The notes: generated by a model not told the origin, from the sequence alone. 64,000 nucleotides of DNA from Lycorma delicatula (GCF_047948215.1 NC_134460.1:130130824-130194823), one strand, 5' to 3'. Numbered from the stretch's first letter, positions 25,913 to 36,884 are shown. Translations and numbers: made by a program.

Positions 25913-25966
25913 GATGATCGAACTTAAATTTCAACTAAGTTTAGTTGAAATTTAAGTTCGATCATC
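25913..25966. repeat. Perfect 25-bp palindrome
   Basis: Arms GATGATCGAACTTAAATTTC... at 25913-25937 and their exact complement at 25942-25966, with a 4-base loop. It lies directly at the 5' edge of the RT fragment, so it may mark how that fragment was truncated or inserted. Confidence 0.8.
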
Positions 25967-26133
25967 TTCGACGTCCATGATTGCCATGATTTTACTTATT
26001 TAAGATATTAATTTCTTGGAAGTTTCTAAACCTTTTCTAAGAAAACAAATAATAAATAAATAATAACCTTAAGCCTTCGTTAAATAAATATTGCAATTTA
26101 TTCCAAACGTAATTCTAAACGTAACTGAATTCA

Positions 26134-26451
26134 ATTCTATTAAATTAAACCCACCGGGTTGATCTAATGGTGAACGCGTCTTCCCAAATCAGATGATTTG
26201 GAAGTCAAGAGTTCTAGCGTTCAAGTTCTAGTAAAGGCAGTTACTTTTATACGGATTTGATCGTGGATACCGGTGTTCTTTGGTGTTTGGGATTCAATTA
26301 ACCACACGACAGGAATAGTTGAACTGATACTGCACAAGATTACACTTCATTTACACTCATACATATCATCCTCATTCATCCTCTGAAGTAATGCTTGAAC
26401 TGTAATTCCCGGAGGCTAAACAGGAAAAAGAAAGAAAATTCTATTAAATTA
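26134..26451 (+). mobile_element. tRNA-derived SINE, family B, copy 2 (tail type 1), with target duplication
   Basis: The element is 26148-26437. The head begins AACCCACCGGGTTGATCTAA, with AATCAGATGATTTGGAAGTC in the anticodon region and GTTCAAGTTC as box B. The body has GTGTTCTTTGGTGTTTGG, and the tail has CATCCTCTGAAGTAATGC, CCCGGAGGCTAAACAGG and an AAAAAGAAAGAAA end. Both sides carry the same 14 bases, ATTCTATTAAATTA (26134-26147 and 26438-26451). That is direct evidence for insertion by target-primed reverse transcription and sets the exact borders of the family. Confidence 0.9.
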
Positions 26452-29170
26452 GGCAAGAGAATCATTTTTGTTTTAAAGAAGTCCTTACGAGGCTTTTATT
26501 ATGTTTCAGTTTTAATTATTAAGAGATAATCAAAATATTTAAAAGATTTTTTGAAAAATATATTATAATACATTTTAAAAGAATACATTTTTTTAATAAC
26601 AGAATAATATTCTGTAACTTTTACGAAACAGAATAATGTTCTTTTTAATTGAAGAATATTTTTCTGTTGATAAGTCTTTAAATAATGTTAATTTGGTAAA
26701 ACTAAATTCTCTTATTAAATTTTCCTCATTTATTTATCGATAAACATCTCAAAAACTTTTTCTGGGCCGATATTTATCTTCACACGCTTTTATCATCATT
26801 ATTTAATACTATTATTACCTTTATCTATTAATATGACTAACTAATTTTAATTTATTAATTTTTTGTACTAAAAATGCTTCTCTGATAAAGATTTTCCTCG
26901 GTTTTCCTTGATCTTTCCAGGCAAATTCTAAATCAATTTCTTTTTGTTACCCTTTTTGGTACACTTCACTCACCACATCTGATAATCATCTACGTAGTAT
27001 ATTGTTACGATTTAATTAAAATAATATTTATGTCGTAAATAGTTGAAAATTATTAAACAAGGAATAAATATTTCTTATTTAAATGGAATATCAAAGAATG
27101 AGTTATTGATAATAGCCTAGAATATTTTCTCTATAGATTATGCATAACAATTTTTTTAAAATTAAGTATACTGTACTTGAAACATTGCTTGTAAACCTGT
27201 GCATCTTAAGCTAATGGATTCACAATTTTTAATCACATATGTTTGTGTTAAATTGAAGGAGGGAAATATAATGCTGACAAAGCTAGAATTTAATAATTGA
27301 CTCGTTGAAAAATATTTTAACTGATAATTCTTTATAACTGATAGAGAAAATTAATTATAAATTTTTTCGTAAGCCATAATTTTTCAAAAATATCGTTTAC
27401 GTATTATGAATATTACTATGTAATAATTATTGTTTTCTATGTATATTATGAAATCACTTAACAGGTTTTTCCTTTTCGCTCAATTTTCTAATCCTATAAT
27501 CCTTCTCTTACTACCATTTCAGAAAATGAGCTTATTAATTTTGTATTTTTGTTATTTAAAATTTATAATTCGTTAATACTTATGTAATGATTTCATTCTA
27601 ATATAAAGAATACTACATGATATAAAGGATGTAGAAAACCAAGTAGGAAAATTATTTATTTATCTTGTCTTTCTAAATAAGAGAAAATATGTTACTGTAC
27701 GCTTTGATTTAGAAACTATCTTTCTATAGTCTACATGTAGACAAGCACAAATACATTAAAAGATAATTTACTGTTAATCATCCAATAATAAACAATTCTT
27801 TTCGACTGAACGACTTGCAAATTGATATAATATTCGGCACGCTTGTTTTTAAATCAACTTGTCGCCTGTTTGTTCTATTCTCTGCAGGAGCCTAAAATAT
27901 TTTTCACCTATCTCATCATGGATTTTTTACATTTATCTTATTCTTTGTAAAAATTTATGTTGATGTGACAGAAAAAGAATTACGACTGTAGAACACATAA
28001 AATTATTCATAAAATGAGTAAGAAAGGATAATAAATCATAAACGTATTAAACTTTGGATGAATAATTGAATAAAAAAATGGTTTATGGCAGCTATTATTT
28101 GTTTACCCCTGGTGAGTACAGGCGTTTGACGAAACAACAATGAAATGGAAAGTAGATTTTTTTTAAGGTAAAAAATAATATTATAAAACAGTTTAATAAT
28201 AAGTCAGACAGAAATTGTAAAAATAATTTTATAATAAAAAATCGTATATTTTAAAAATAATTTTGTTATAGTTAATGATGTTAAAATCACCTGATAATAA
28301 GAAATATTTTTAATTTCATGTCGCAAAATCAAATATTGTAAAACCTGATGAATAATTTTTTACCAAAGGCATGATATTAAAATCGAATAACTTTAGAAAA
28401 AGAATCTAAAATAAAATATGTATGACTCAATTACTTACAACGATACAGTGAATAAATTTTTTTTTAAACATAAACAGGTTTTATGATTTATTAGAGGCAG
28501 CTCAAGGATGGATAGGAAAAAGAGAAAAATTATTAATCACCTAGTTGAAGCTCTTAATAAAATTTCATAGTTGGGATAAAAAATTTAATGAGAATATTGA
28601 TTAAAAGAATTCCAAAAAAACTCACACATTTTTAAGAACAAAAAAAGATAGAGTGCTACTCAAAAGCATGCGCCTGTGTATAACAAGCATTCTTACTGAC
28701 AAAAAGGCGATCGACTACGAAAATTAGTCCGTTAAAAGAAAATAAAAATCACATATTTAACGTAAATAAAAGCATAAATAAAATGGTATGAGATACAGGA
28801 AATTATAAAGCGCTCGAAGCTTTAAAAATTACATTTATAAAAAAAAATATGTAATTATATTTAAAATTATTATTTTTATTATAATGTGTTAGGTTTAATG
28901 TACTCTACAATACAGTTTAAATGTAAAATCCACAATCCCTAACAAATATAATTACCGGTTTAAATATATTATTCTACTTTTTTTTCTCAAATTGATTTAT
29001 TCTAAAAAACGTATTTCAAGTAGCTTTAAAACTAATTTTTTGATGTTTAAATTCTCTTATTAAATTAATACTATACTTTGGAATCTTAATTAACTTAGAT
29101 ACCGGCTTGAAGATATAAAAATTACAAAGAAAATTTATTTTTCTTTTCAACGTCTAACGTTGATTATATA
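26452..29170. other. Long AT-rich stretch, no gene seen
   Basis: No domain, RNA gene or defined element recognised over about 2.7 kb. Confidence 0.55.
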
Positions 29171-30268
29171 GAGTGTTCAAAAAGTGATGAAAACTTATGG
29201 AAGAATGTCTCCTTCTTTTGCTGCAGATTTAATTGAGGAAAAATGGGTTACACAATGCAGCAGAGAATATTCATTGTCTCCTTAAACATTAGATATGCCA
29301 ATTATGCCCAGACCCAGAATGTCTTCACAGAAAAGTACGGTGCAGAAGTAACAAACAAGTCCTCCATCAAGCGGCTGTACGATAAAATCGAAGAGACAGG
29401 GAATGTGGCAAATGCAGCAAAAAGTGGTCGACCGAAAGTGCTAACACCAAAAAAGTTGATTGACGTGTAAGCTGCATATTCTGTTAGTCCCAAGAAGTAT
29501 GTGCGACGCCTATTTAGCCAGTCTGGTCTCTCCGTTGGTAGTGCCCATTTGACAATGCGCAAGTGTTTAAAGATGCATCCGTACAGAATTCGTGTTTTCA
29601 CGAGTTGTTACCTGCAGACTCTAGAAAACGTATAGCTTTCTGTCAGTGGTGTATATCATCCGTAACCCCAGATGAGAAGAATTCGATGATTGGTTTTGAT
29701 CTGACAAGGCGTGATTTCACCATGATGAATACGTGAATACCCAGAATTCACACATTTGGTGTACAGAAAATCCACATCAACTGTACGGGCAAGAAGTGGA
29801 TATTTGGTGTGCAATGTCACGTAGGCGAATCTTCATGACATTCTTTCATGACACAGTGAGCAGTGAACGTTATATACAGATGGTGCAACAATTTTTAATC
29901 ACTATACCTGCGGACCGGTTAGAGTACACATGGTTTCAACAGAACAATGCTAATGCTTATACAGCCAACAACACTATGACTTCTGCGGATCAGTGTTTTC
30001 ATGGACAAGTGATTCGAAAGGTTGTGGTCCCCCCTCGGTCTCCTGATTTATCCACTTCTGACTTTTTGTTGTGGAGCTATCTTAAGGATGCTGCTTACAG
30101 AAATTGCAGAGCGATGTATTTGTTACAATTCCTCAAAAAACGTTACAACATGTGTTTAAGAGCATGCAACGTCGTATTCAATTATGTGAATCGCATAATA
30201 GAGGCTACTTTCAACAACTATTGTAACTTACTTATTTTCCCATACGGTTGCGTCACTTTTGAACACTA
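29171..30268 (+). mobile_element. Tc1/mariner-superfamily element with broken transposase
   Basis: Ends are inverted: GAGTGTTCAAAAAGTGATG on the left and CGTCACTTTTGAACACTA on the right, with TA next to the left end as expected for this superfamily. The transposase lies between them in two main open pieces. The N-terminal piece at 29243-29470 is a helix-turn-helix DNA-binding part of the type often labelled DUF4817 (SIKRLYDKIEETGNV, KSGRPKVLTP). The C-terminal piece at 29733-30269 is a DDE core. The short overall length of about 1.1 kb suits a single-gene element. Confidence 0.85.
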
Positions 30269-30269
30269 G
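29243..30269 (+). pseudogene. Tc1/mariner-type transposase, inactivated
   Basis: The first 75 codons (29243-29470) are open and end in a TAA. Between 29470 and 29733 the homology continues in other frames. It includes a broken WF-S-D-A-FH segment near 29692-29722, where the first catalytic aspartate should be, now flanked by in-frame stops. The last 178 codons are open: VDIWCAMSRR, WFQQNNANAYTA and PPRSPDLSTSDFLLW. In active relatives the middle motif is FQQDGAxxH; here the aspartate is replaced by asparagine, so the catalytic triad is lost even apart from the stops. The third acidic residue (SDF) is kept. A relic: it may still be recognised by a relative in trans through its ends. Confidence 0.8.
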
Positions 30270-30274
30270 TTATA

Positions 30275-32130
30275 AACTAAATTTGTGTTAATAAATTGTT
30301 ATCGCAAGATATTCTTCCTTTTAATAAGCAAGCAATCTCTCATTAGTATATTATTTTTTCCCATTAGTACATTATTATAAAATTCTCTTCTTTCCTTGCA
30401 TTTTTAACATAAAATTTGGTACAAATTTTTTCACGAAATAGCTCTTCAACAGCGTCAGGAAATAGTTGGTTCAAGCAAGCATAAATTAGTTAATTTTGAT
30501 ACTATTGTAACACTATTATAATGGAACAATAAAAACATATAATAATTATTATATTACTTTTGATAATTTTAAGTCAAATCTGAAATATATAGGAGAAAGT
30601 TTACTATGTAGAACTGTCAAACATATTTTTTAATAAGTTACTTAAAAATATATTTTTTTGTTTTTGCCTCAAGTAGTAAACAATCAATATTGTTAGTTAT
30701 CTTGAGAACAAAAAAATATATATTTGTAGTAAAATATAAAATATTACCTTAAATCTTGTTAAGTGAAAAGGTACAAACTATTATTTAAAGCTTTTTTTAC
30801 TGTATTATTTTAAATAAATCTGAAGGAATAAATTACAGAAAGACAATTAATAAATAAGCTCTGGTTTCTATGTAATATAAAACGTGTTTAAGCACAGTTT
30901 TGCAATATAAAATTTCGAATTGTATATATTAGTAGCCTAATAATATGATATTTTTGTTTGTTTTGTTTTAGATATAAAAATTAAATACAACATTAGTAAC
31001 CTAATATTGAACTTAAATAAGTATAGTAAATTAAATATTACACAATACTGCGTAATAAAAAAAGGAAATTGATTAAAGATATATATAAATATATTGCCTG
31101 TAAATAATAATTATTTTTGTATTTTGAAATAGAATAATTTGGCAATAATAGTAATATGGACCATAATTTGACAATAAAAAATATTTATCTGTGTTTATTT
31201 TTTATTTATTAATGTTGTTTTCATATAAAAGCTATCGGTTTTACTTGCAAATAAAAGGACTCTAAAAGACCTCTTACTTTATATTTAACAATAGATAGAA
31301 GAAAAAATATAGGTAGCGTAGTTGTCTTGGACAATCATACGTTCTACATTCTTTATCGTAAGGAGTGGCGGCTATACAATTATAGAATGTATCGAAATAA
31401 ATTAAATATTATTACTTATTAGATAATGAACTGAACGTCTTAAGTAATCAATTTTAAAACATCATATTAATTGAATTAATCTAAATACATCGGTAAAGTT
31501 GGTATCAATTGTTAGTAAAAATTAAAATGAAGTGATAGTAAATTTAATAATGGTTTTACAAAAACTTAGTATGAATTTTAACAAATCCGTATTATATTTG
31601 AGTTGCACTTAAAGTCATCTACAATGTAAATCAAACTTTTTTTGTCAATTTAAAACATATATATTTAATAAGTAATCACTGAATTTAAAAAGCAAACATT
31701 GAGATCTACAGGATAACAACAAAGATTCTTTAAATAAGATATGATATATGTAATCCGATAGCCGATATATGATTTTCGATATCGATAAAATAAAAAGTTA
31801 TAACGTTTTGCATACTTTTAAATAACCGTAAACACAGTAATGGTATAAATAAATTTCGAAATTAAAATAAAGTAAAATTCTTTTAAAATTTAATAAACAT
31901 AATGAAATACGTATTATGAAAAATATACATTTTAACTAAATATGTAAATATTGAATAATAATAATAAATATGAAAAAATAATCATTTATCTTTTTTTCAT
32001 TTAGAAACAAAAAAAAGTGTTAATGCATTTAATAAATATTACAGAATTATATATTAAATAATAGTGAAAGTAAATAGTTTAAAAATATTATGATATAAAA
32101 ATTGTATTTTTAAATATTGGCCAAACTCCG
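30275..32130. other. AT-rich spacer, no gene seen
   Basis: No domain, RNA gene or defined element recognised. Confidence 0.55.
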
Positions 32131-32134
32131 TATT

Positions 32135-32605
32135 AAATAACTTCTCACTCAGATTCTCATTCCCTGCTCTAGGGAAAATCAAAAGAAAGCAGCCAATTGT
32201 AAAGATGGGAGACCGGGACCTCGAAATAGTTCGAGATCTTCTAGCCTAGTTCAGCGAATAGGATCTAGGGATACACCAGGCGTCATCGTCTGAGAGCGCT
32301 GTGATTGTGGTCTTGGATGACGGGAGTAACAAATACTTGGATACCAAGTAGACCCTGATGCGTTTCAGAGATTACAGATAAAGAGTGGGTAGCCTAAAAT
32401 TAAATCACATTTCTCAAAATGAAAGCGTAATTTAAATGGTATTTGGTAAGAATCTGATTCTATGATCATATCGGAGATACCGCATTTTTTTTTTTTTTTT
32501 TTGCAAATTAGAACGTTAACCAGAAATATTTTGTATCAAGATACATCTGATATAACCTTTGGGTAAACGGTTAATGAACCTAACAGTCGATGCCGATATC
32601 CTAAT
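32135..32605 (+). repeat. Possible LINE 3'-tail remnant
   Basis: The first part (32150-32400) is a less AT-rich block of unknown identity. The end, with GGTTAATGAACCTAACAGTC and GATGCCGATATCC followed by an A run near 32590-32610, resembles the 3' tail of the LINE at 38326-38380 (GCTAATGACCTTAGCAGTCG, ATGCCCATAAA). It is probably the tail of an older related insertion. Confidence 0.4.
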
Positions 32606-33124
32606 AAAAAAAACTATTTATGTGTAAGTATATGTTACATGTTGCGTTACGGTTACGGATTATTAAAGCAACATTTATATACATAATCGTATTAGTGTAA
32701 ATTATTTGCTGCACATATATCCTATGTTAATGTTAGATTTTAATTTACATTCAGAATAAATTAACCGTATGTAACACGCATTTAATTTACCGTAATTTTC
32801 AAATAAAAATACATTAAAAAGTAACATAAAATAAAAAAAAAATAGAAATTGAAAAGGTAGGATTTCTCATAAGATATCACATCAAAAAACTAAGTCACCA
32901 CTTACAAAATAAAATAATAAAAACAAAATATGTATTATTAAAAAAAAAAAATATCTTTGATAATATTTATCCAAGTTTAAAATTTGATACGCACGATTTA
33001 TTTTTCTCTATTTTATCCATGTAAATGTATTCATTCTTTAGGGCATAATGTACTCATAGTTTTAATTTCAATGATATCATTGTACTATAAATAATAATTA
33101 CAAGCAATATTTAAATAAATATAT

Positions 33125-33212
33125 AAATGATAAATATATATATATTATATATATACACACCGCTATATGTATATACGCACCGCTATATATGTATATATAC
33201 ACACCGCTGTTA
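33125..33212. repeat. Short tandem repeat at the LINE 5' edge
   Basis: Three imperfect copies of a ~24-base unit built from CACCGCTATAT and TATATAC follow a (TA)n run and lead straight into the retrotransposon. Its ATG at 33189 opens a frame into ORF1, but that start is probably accidental. Confidence 0.6.
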
Positions 33213-34052
33213 GGTGTGAGAGGCCGCAAATATGCGTGTGCGGTGATGAAGTTCATGAAGGAGCCTCCTACCTGTATAAACTGCAGAGGACAGCATTCCT
33301 GTAGATCCAGGAACTGTCCTGTTTACAAAGACGAAGTAGCTGTGCAGGAAGTAAAAACCCTGCAAAAAGTCAGCTACTTTGAAGCAAAAAAGATCGTAAA
33401 CGCCCGCAGAACTAGAGCAACAACAACCTATGCTCGGGCTGCGGCTGCTGTTCCTGCTCCAGTTGCTGTTGATGAGAGTGCAATCATCAACAAACTCGCA
33501 CCTACCTTGGCTGGCTTAATTGAGAGGATAATCGAAAACAAAATGAAGCCTCTCAGCACTAAAGAACCTGTTAAGCCAAGAATAATTGTACAGCCTCCTG
33601 AAGACATATCTCCAAAACAGAAAGTCGCTCCAGTACAGAAGAAAACGGACACTAAACCTGAAATCCAAGTCCGTCTTAGTGAGATTTTAGTTGAAGATAA
33701 GAAAGTGACAGCTACAGAGTCTATTATGGAGGCTCCCAAGCCTCCTGTAACTGAAGTGGCCTCTAAGCCTCAGAGGCCACAAAAACTTTCACAGGGGGGA
33801 CGAGTGTCCCCCCCCCCTCCACAGGCGGTGACCGGTGCGACCCCCATGTCGGGGAGTGGCCAGGTTGCCGCCTTTCAATCGGCGCCTGAAACCGGCGACG
33901 ATCCATGCCCATCGTCGTCGGCGGCTTCGGTGGTCTCCGATTCGGAGGCCGGAAGCTACGCCGGCGACGACGTTCTCCGCGAACTTGATACCATTCGCAT
34001 AATGGAGAAGAAGAGAAAAAAAGGATGGCCGAAAGGCAAACCCAGACAATAA
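33189..34052 (+). CDS. LINE ORF1 (gag-like) protein, N-terminus missing
   Basis: ORF1 of such LINEs binds the element RNA and packs it into ribonucleoprotein particles. Only the C-terminal 287 residues are here. A CCHC-type zinc knuckle is at residues 33-47 (CINCRGQHSCRSRNC), followed by PVYKDE, typical of insect LINE gag proteins. The middle is rich in lysine, proline and alanine. The end is a serine/proline-rich stretch (residues ~205-255) and a basic tail (KKRKKGWPKGKPRQ). The first ~10 residues come from the tandem repeat in front of the insertion, so the start codon at 33189 is not the native one. The usual two further knuckles and the N-terminal domain are absent. Confidence 0.75.
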   Translation: MYIYTPLLGVRGRKYACAVMKFMKEPPTCINCRGQHSCRSRNCPVYKDEVAVQEVKTLQKVSYFEAKKIVNARRTRATTTYARAAAAVPAPVAVDESAIINKLAPTLAGLIERIIENKMKPLSTKEPVKPRIIVQPPEDISPKQKVAPVQKKTDTKPEIQVRLSEILVEDKKVTATESIMEAPKPPVTEVASKPQRPQKLSQGGRVSPPPPQAVTGATPMSGSGQVAAFQSAPETGDDPCPSSSAASVVSDSEAGSYAGDDVLRELDTIRIMEKKRKKGWPKGKPRQ

Positions 34053-34129
34053 TTTAATTTAAAATTAGCTAGTCGATTGTACAATGGAACATCAATTGAT
34101 GTTTTTCAAACATCCATGAGCTCCAACGC

Positions 34130-35233
34130 TTGGTACATGATGTAGACCCGATTTGTATATGTCTGCAAGAAACGCATTTCCGCCGAAATGAAAATTTTAA
34201 ATTAAAAGGATTCGATATATTTCGGCGAGATCAACCGCCAAATGTAAGAGTTAGAGGTGGAGTAGCTATATTAACATCGACTAGAGCTACCACCGAAGCG
34301 GTTGTTCTAAACACCAACCTACAAGCGGTCGCCGTTAGAATGAAGCGACCGCTTAAGATCACTGTGTGCAGCATATACTTACCGAATTACGATTGGAATA
34401 AGGATGACATAGAAAGACTAATTTCCGAGCTTCCCCCACCTGTTTTACTGGTGGGTGACTTTAACGCTCATAATTCTCTTTGGGGATCGGATCGAGTAGA
34501 TCCCCGTGGAAGAGAACTGGAAGGGTTCCTGATGAATTCAGAACTTATTATTTTAAACGACGGATCAGGAACCTTTTTCAATGCCAGAGATGGATCGACG
34601 TCCTGTATAGATCTTGCACTTATAAGCGGATCGATAGCACCGAGGTACAGCTTCCATGTCATAGACTATCTGCATGGAAGCGATCATTTCCCGGTGCAAA
34701 TTGTAACTGGTGTTACAAGAACAATATATCCCATCCCTAAAAGATGGTTATTTGAAAAGGCAGACTGGACGAGCTTCACAGCTAAAACGATACTCCCAGA
34801 AACAACTGGAGTTATCGGAGACGATGTCGACGCCATAACAAATGCAATAAATGAGTCGGCATCGAGATATATTCCCAAAACATCTGGGAAATTTACGAAG
34901 AAACCCGTTCCATGGTGGAACGATGAAATAAGTGAAGCTATAAAAAGAAAGAAAAGGGCGTATAACGCCTTTAAGAAGCGTCCTAGTATAGAAAATCTTG
35001 TTGCCTTTAAGAAATACAGGGCGTATGCAAAACGTCTTATGATAGACTCGAAAAAACGATCCTGGCAGCAACACGTGTCATCCATTGACAAAACTACTAC
35101 TGAATCAGATGTTTGGAGGAAAGTGAAGGCGATTTGTGGGAGTAATGATTTTGCTCCCATAACTAGCCTTCAAGATGAAGATGAAATAAAAGACACTCCA
35201 TATGAAATTGCAAAGCTGTTCCAATCACTTTGA
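34130..35233 (+). CDS. LINE ORF2 part 1: APE-type endonuclease domain
   Basis: This open piece of 367 codons carries the apurinic-endonuclease-like domain that nicks the target DNA. Visible motifs in order: CLQETHF (catalytic Glu, residues ~11-17), GGVAIL (~43), YLPN (~84), VGDFNAHNSLWGS (~106-118, Asp and Asn of the active site), SCIDLAL (~144) and GSDHFPV (~170, the Asp-His pair). The last ~150 residues are the basic linker leading into the RT. It ends at a stop created by the first frameshift. The ATG at 34130 is internal to the domain; the family reading begins at least 18 codons earlier. Confidence 0.85.
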   Translation: MVHDVDPICICLQETHFRRNENFKLKGFDIFRRDQPPNVRVRGGVAILTSTRATTEAVVLNTNLQAVAVRMKRPLKITVCSIYLPNYDWNKDDIERLISELPPPVLLVGDFNAHNSLWGSDRVDPRGRELEGFLMNSELIILNDGSGTFFNARDGSTSCIDLALISGSIAPRYSFHVIDYLHGSDHFPVQIVTGVTRTIYPIPKRWLFEKADWTSFTAKTILPETTGVIGDDVDAITNAINESASRYIPKTSGKFTKKPVPWWNDEISEAIKRKKRAYNAFKKRPSIENLVAFKKYRAYAKRLMIDSKKRSWQQHVSSIDKTTTESDVWRKVKAICGSNDFAPITSLQDEDEIKDTPYEIAKLFQSL

Positions 35234-35621
35234 AAAGGCCAGCAGAACGGCCAACTACGAAGAAGATTTTCGTACTAAAAAAGAACGACTTGAAGGTTTA
35301 CTAAACTTCAGAACTGAGTATAATTACTCATATAATGTACCTTTTAAAATGGAAGAATTCGCGAAAGCGTTGGAAAAATCAGGTAACACAGCTGTAGGTC
35401 CGGATGAAATCCACTATAATATGATCAGGCAGCTGAATACCACTGCAAAGCGTAGATTATTAGAACTTTATAATAAAATATGGCGGGATGGAATGTACCC
35501 GCAGCAGTGGAAAAAAGCTCATGTTGTTCCAGTACCAAAGAAAAATAAAAATTTAACAGACCCCAATAGCTATCGTCCTATTTCTTTGACGTGTGCTATG
35601 GGAAAAATACTGGAAAACTGA
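35202..35621 (+). CDS. LINE ORF2 part 2: RT fingers
   Basis: The true homology begins at about 35225, after the first frameshift (FEKASRTANY). RT motifs 1 and 2 follow: GNTAVGPDEIHYNMI at residues ~61-75, and QWKKAHVVPVPKKNKN with SYRPISLTCAMGKILE at ~100-138. The frame ends where an A run is one base short of what the family reading requires. Confidence 0.8.
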   Translation: MKLQSCSNHFEKASRTANYEEDFRTKKERLEGLLNFRTEYNYSYNVPFKMEEFAKALEKSGNTAVGPDEIHYNMIRQLNTTAKRRLLELYNKIWRDGMYPQQWKKAHVVPVPKKNKNLTDPNSYRPISLTCAMGKILEN

Positions 35622-36241
35622 TTAATAATCGACTCGTCTGGGTTTTGGAAAAAGAAAATCTGATATCACCGTATCAAGCAGGTTTTCGGCAATACCATTC
35701 TACCACTGATCAAATGATCAGATTAGAGGACGTTATATATAACAGCTTCATTAAAAGGAAACATTGTGTCGGAGTCTTCTTTGATCTTCAGAAGGCTTTC
35801 GATATGACCTGGCGTCATGGTATAATGCTCCAGATACATGAATGGGGTATTCGTGGCAATCTGCCTATACTGCTCAGCAACTATATGAATGACCGTACTT
35901 TCCAAGTACGAGTCAGTAGCGAATATTCATCTGTAAGAAATTTGGAAAATGGCATACCACAAGGTTCGCCGTTGAGCGGTACCTTGTTTACTATTGCCAT
36001 TAATAAATTGATATTAGCCATTCCAGCAGAAATCAGCAAAAGCGTCTATGTTGATGATCTGGCAATTGTGTATGCCAGCAACAAGACTGCTATGGTGAGG
36101 TACAAATTGCAACGAGCGATCAATGCTCTAAATGAAGTTGCAAAGAAAAACGGATTCCAATTCTCACCAGAAAAAAACGTGCTGTGTACACTTTTGCAGG
36201 AAGAGAATTCCTCATCAAAGTCCTGCGTTGACAATAGATGA
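35591..36241 (+). CDS. LINE ORF2 part 3: RT palm with catalytic site
   Basis: Homology starts at about 35618 (INNRLVW). Motifs: GFRQYHSTTDQ, VFFDLQKAFDMTW (first catalytic Asp), GIPQGSPLSGTLFTIAINKL and VYVDDLAIV, with the catalytic YVDD encoded at 36047-36058. Residues after SPEK are out of frame because an A run at 36171-36177 is one base too long. Confidence 0.85.
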   Translation: MCYGKNTGKLINNRLVWVLEKENLISPYQAGFRQYHSTTDQMIRLEDVIYNSFIKRKHCVGVFFDLQKAFDMTWRHGIMLQIHEWGIRGNLPILLSNYMNDRTFQVRVSSEYSSVRNLENGIPQGSPLSGTLFTIAINKLILAIPAEISKSVYVDDLAIVYASNKTAMVRYKLQRAINALNEVAKKNGFQFSPEKNVLCTLLQEENSSSKSCVDNR

Positions 36242-36884
36242 TAATCCAATCCAATATAAAGACAATGTAAGATATTTAGGATTAGTATTGGATAAATCCC
36301 TTACATGGGGATTACATATACAGGACTTGAGTGATAGATGCAAAAGAGCCCTAAACATTATAAAATGCTTATCGAACTTAAATTGGGGCTCAGACAAAGA
36401 GACATTATTGAGATTGTATAAAGCATTGGTTCAGTCTAAACTAGACTACGGATGTATCGTATATTCATCCGCTAGAAAGTCGCATTTAAAAAAGTTAGAC
36501 GTAGTTCATAATAGTGGAATAAGATACGCAACAGGCGCTTTCCGCACAAGTCCGGCGGTTAGTCTGATGTCTGAAGCCGGAATAATGCCACTACATTATA
36601 GAAGAGAGATTCTCTTGTTAAGATATGCAGCAAATATATGGGCTTATCCTGCCCATGTAAATAATAAACTTTTTAACAACCATCCTATGGCTGCATTATA
36701 CGAACGTCGTGCTACCTATTCCAGACCAGCCGGAATTAGGTACCACGAATTAAGAAATAAATATGAAATTGCCATTCCAGATACATTGGCAATTTCTACT
36801 AGAGAAATACCGCCATGGCTCTTGCCAGCGGTAAATACAAATTTGGATCTCTCTCAAGGAGAAATAAAAAGAATCCAGCTGTGA
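36132..36884 (+). CDS. LINE ORF2 part 4: RT thumb and connection
   Basis: Homology starts at about 36175 (TCCVHFCRKR). Segments typical of I-type and jockey-type RT thumbs: VRYLGLVLDKSLTW, HIQDLSDRCKRALNIIKCLS, LYKALVQSKLDYGCIVYSSA and LDVVHNSGIRYATGAFRTSP. The rest is the connection toward RNase H. It ends at a TGA caused by the fourth frameshift. Confidence 0.8.
   Translation: MKLQRKTDSNSHQKKTCCVHFCRKRIPHQSPALTIDDNPIQYKDNVRYLGLVLDKSLTWGLHIQDLSDRCKRALNIIKCLSNLNWGSDKETLLRLYKALVQSKLDYGCIVYSSARKSHLKKLDVVHNSGIRYATGAFRTSPAVSLMSEAGIMPLHYRREILLLRYAANIWAYPAHVNNKLFNNHPMAALYERRATYSRPAGIRYHELRNKYEIAIPDTLAISTREIPPWLLPAVNTNLDLSQGEIKRIQL

Noticed and set aside
33428..34049. Open minus-strand frames opposite the LINE ORF1
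   Set aside because: Shadows of the plus-strand coding sequence, which has the zinc knuckle and the normal ORF1-ORF2 order.
34684..35160. 158-codon minus-strand frame opposite the endonuclease
   Set aside because: Antisense shadow of ORF2; no domain of its own.
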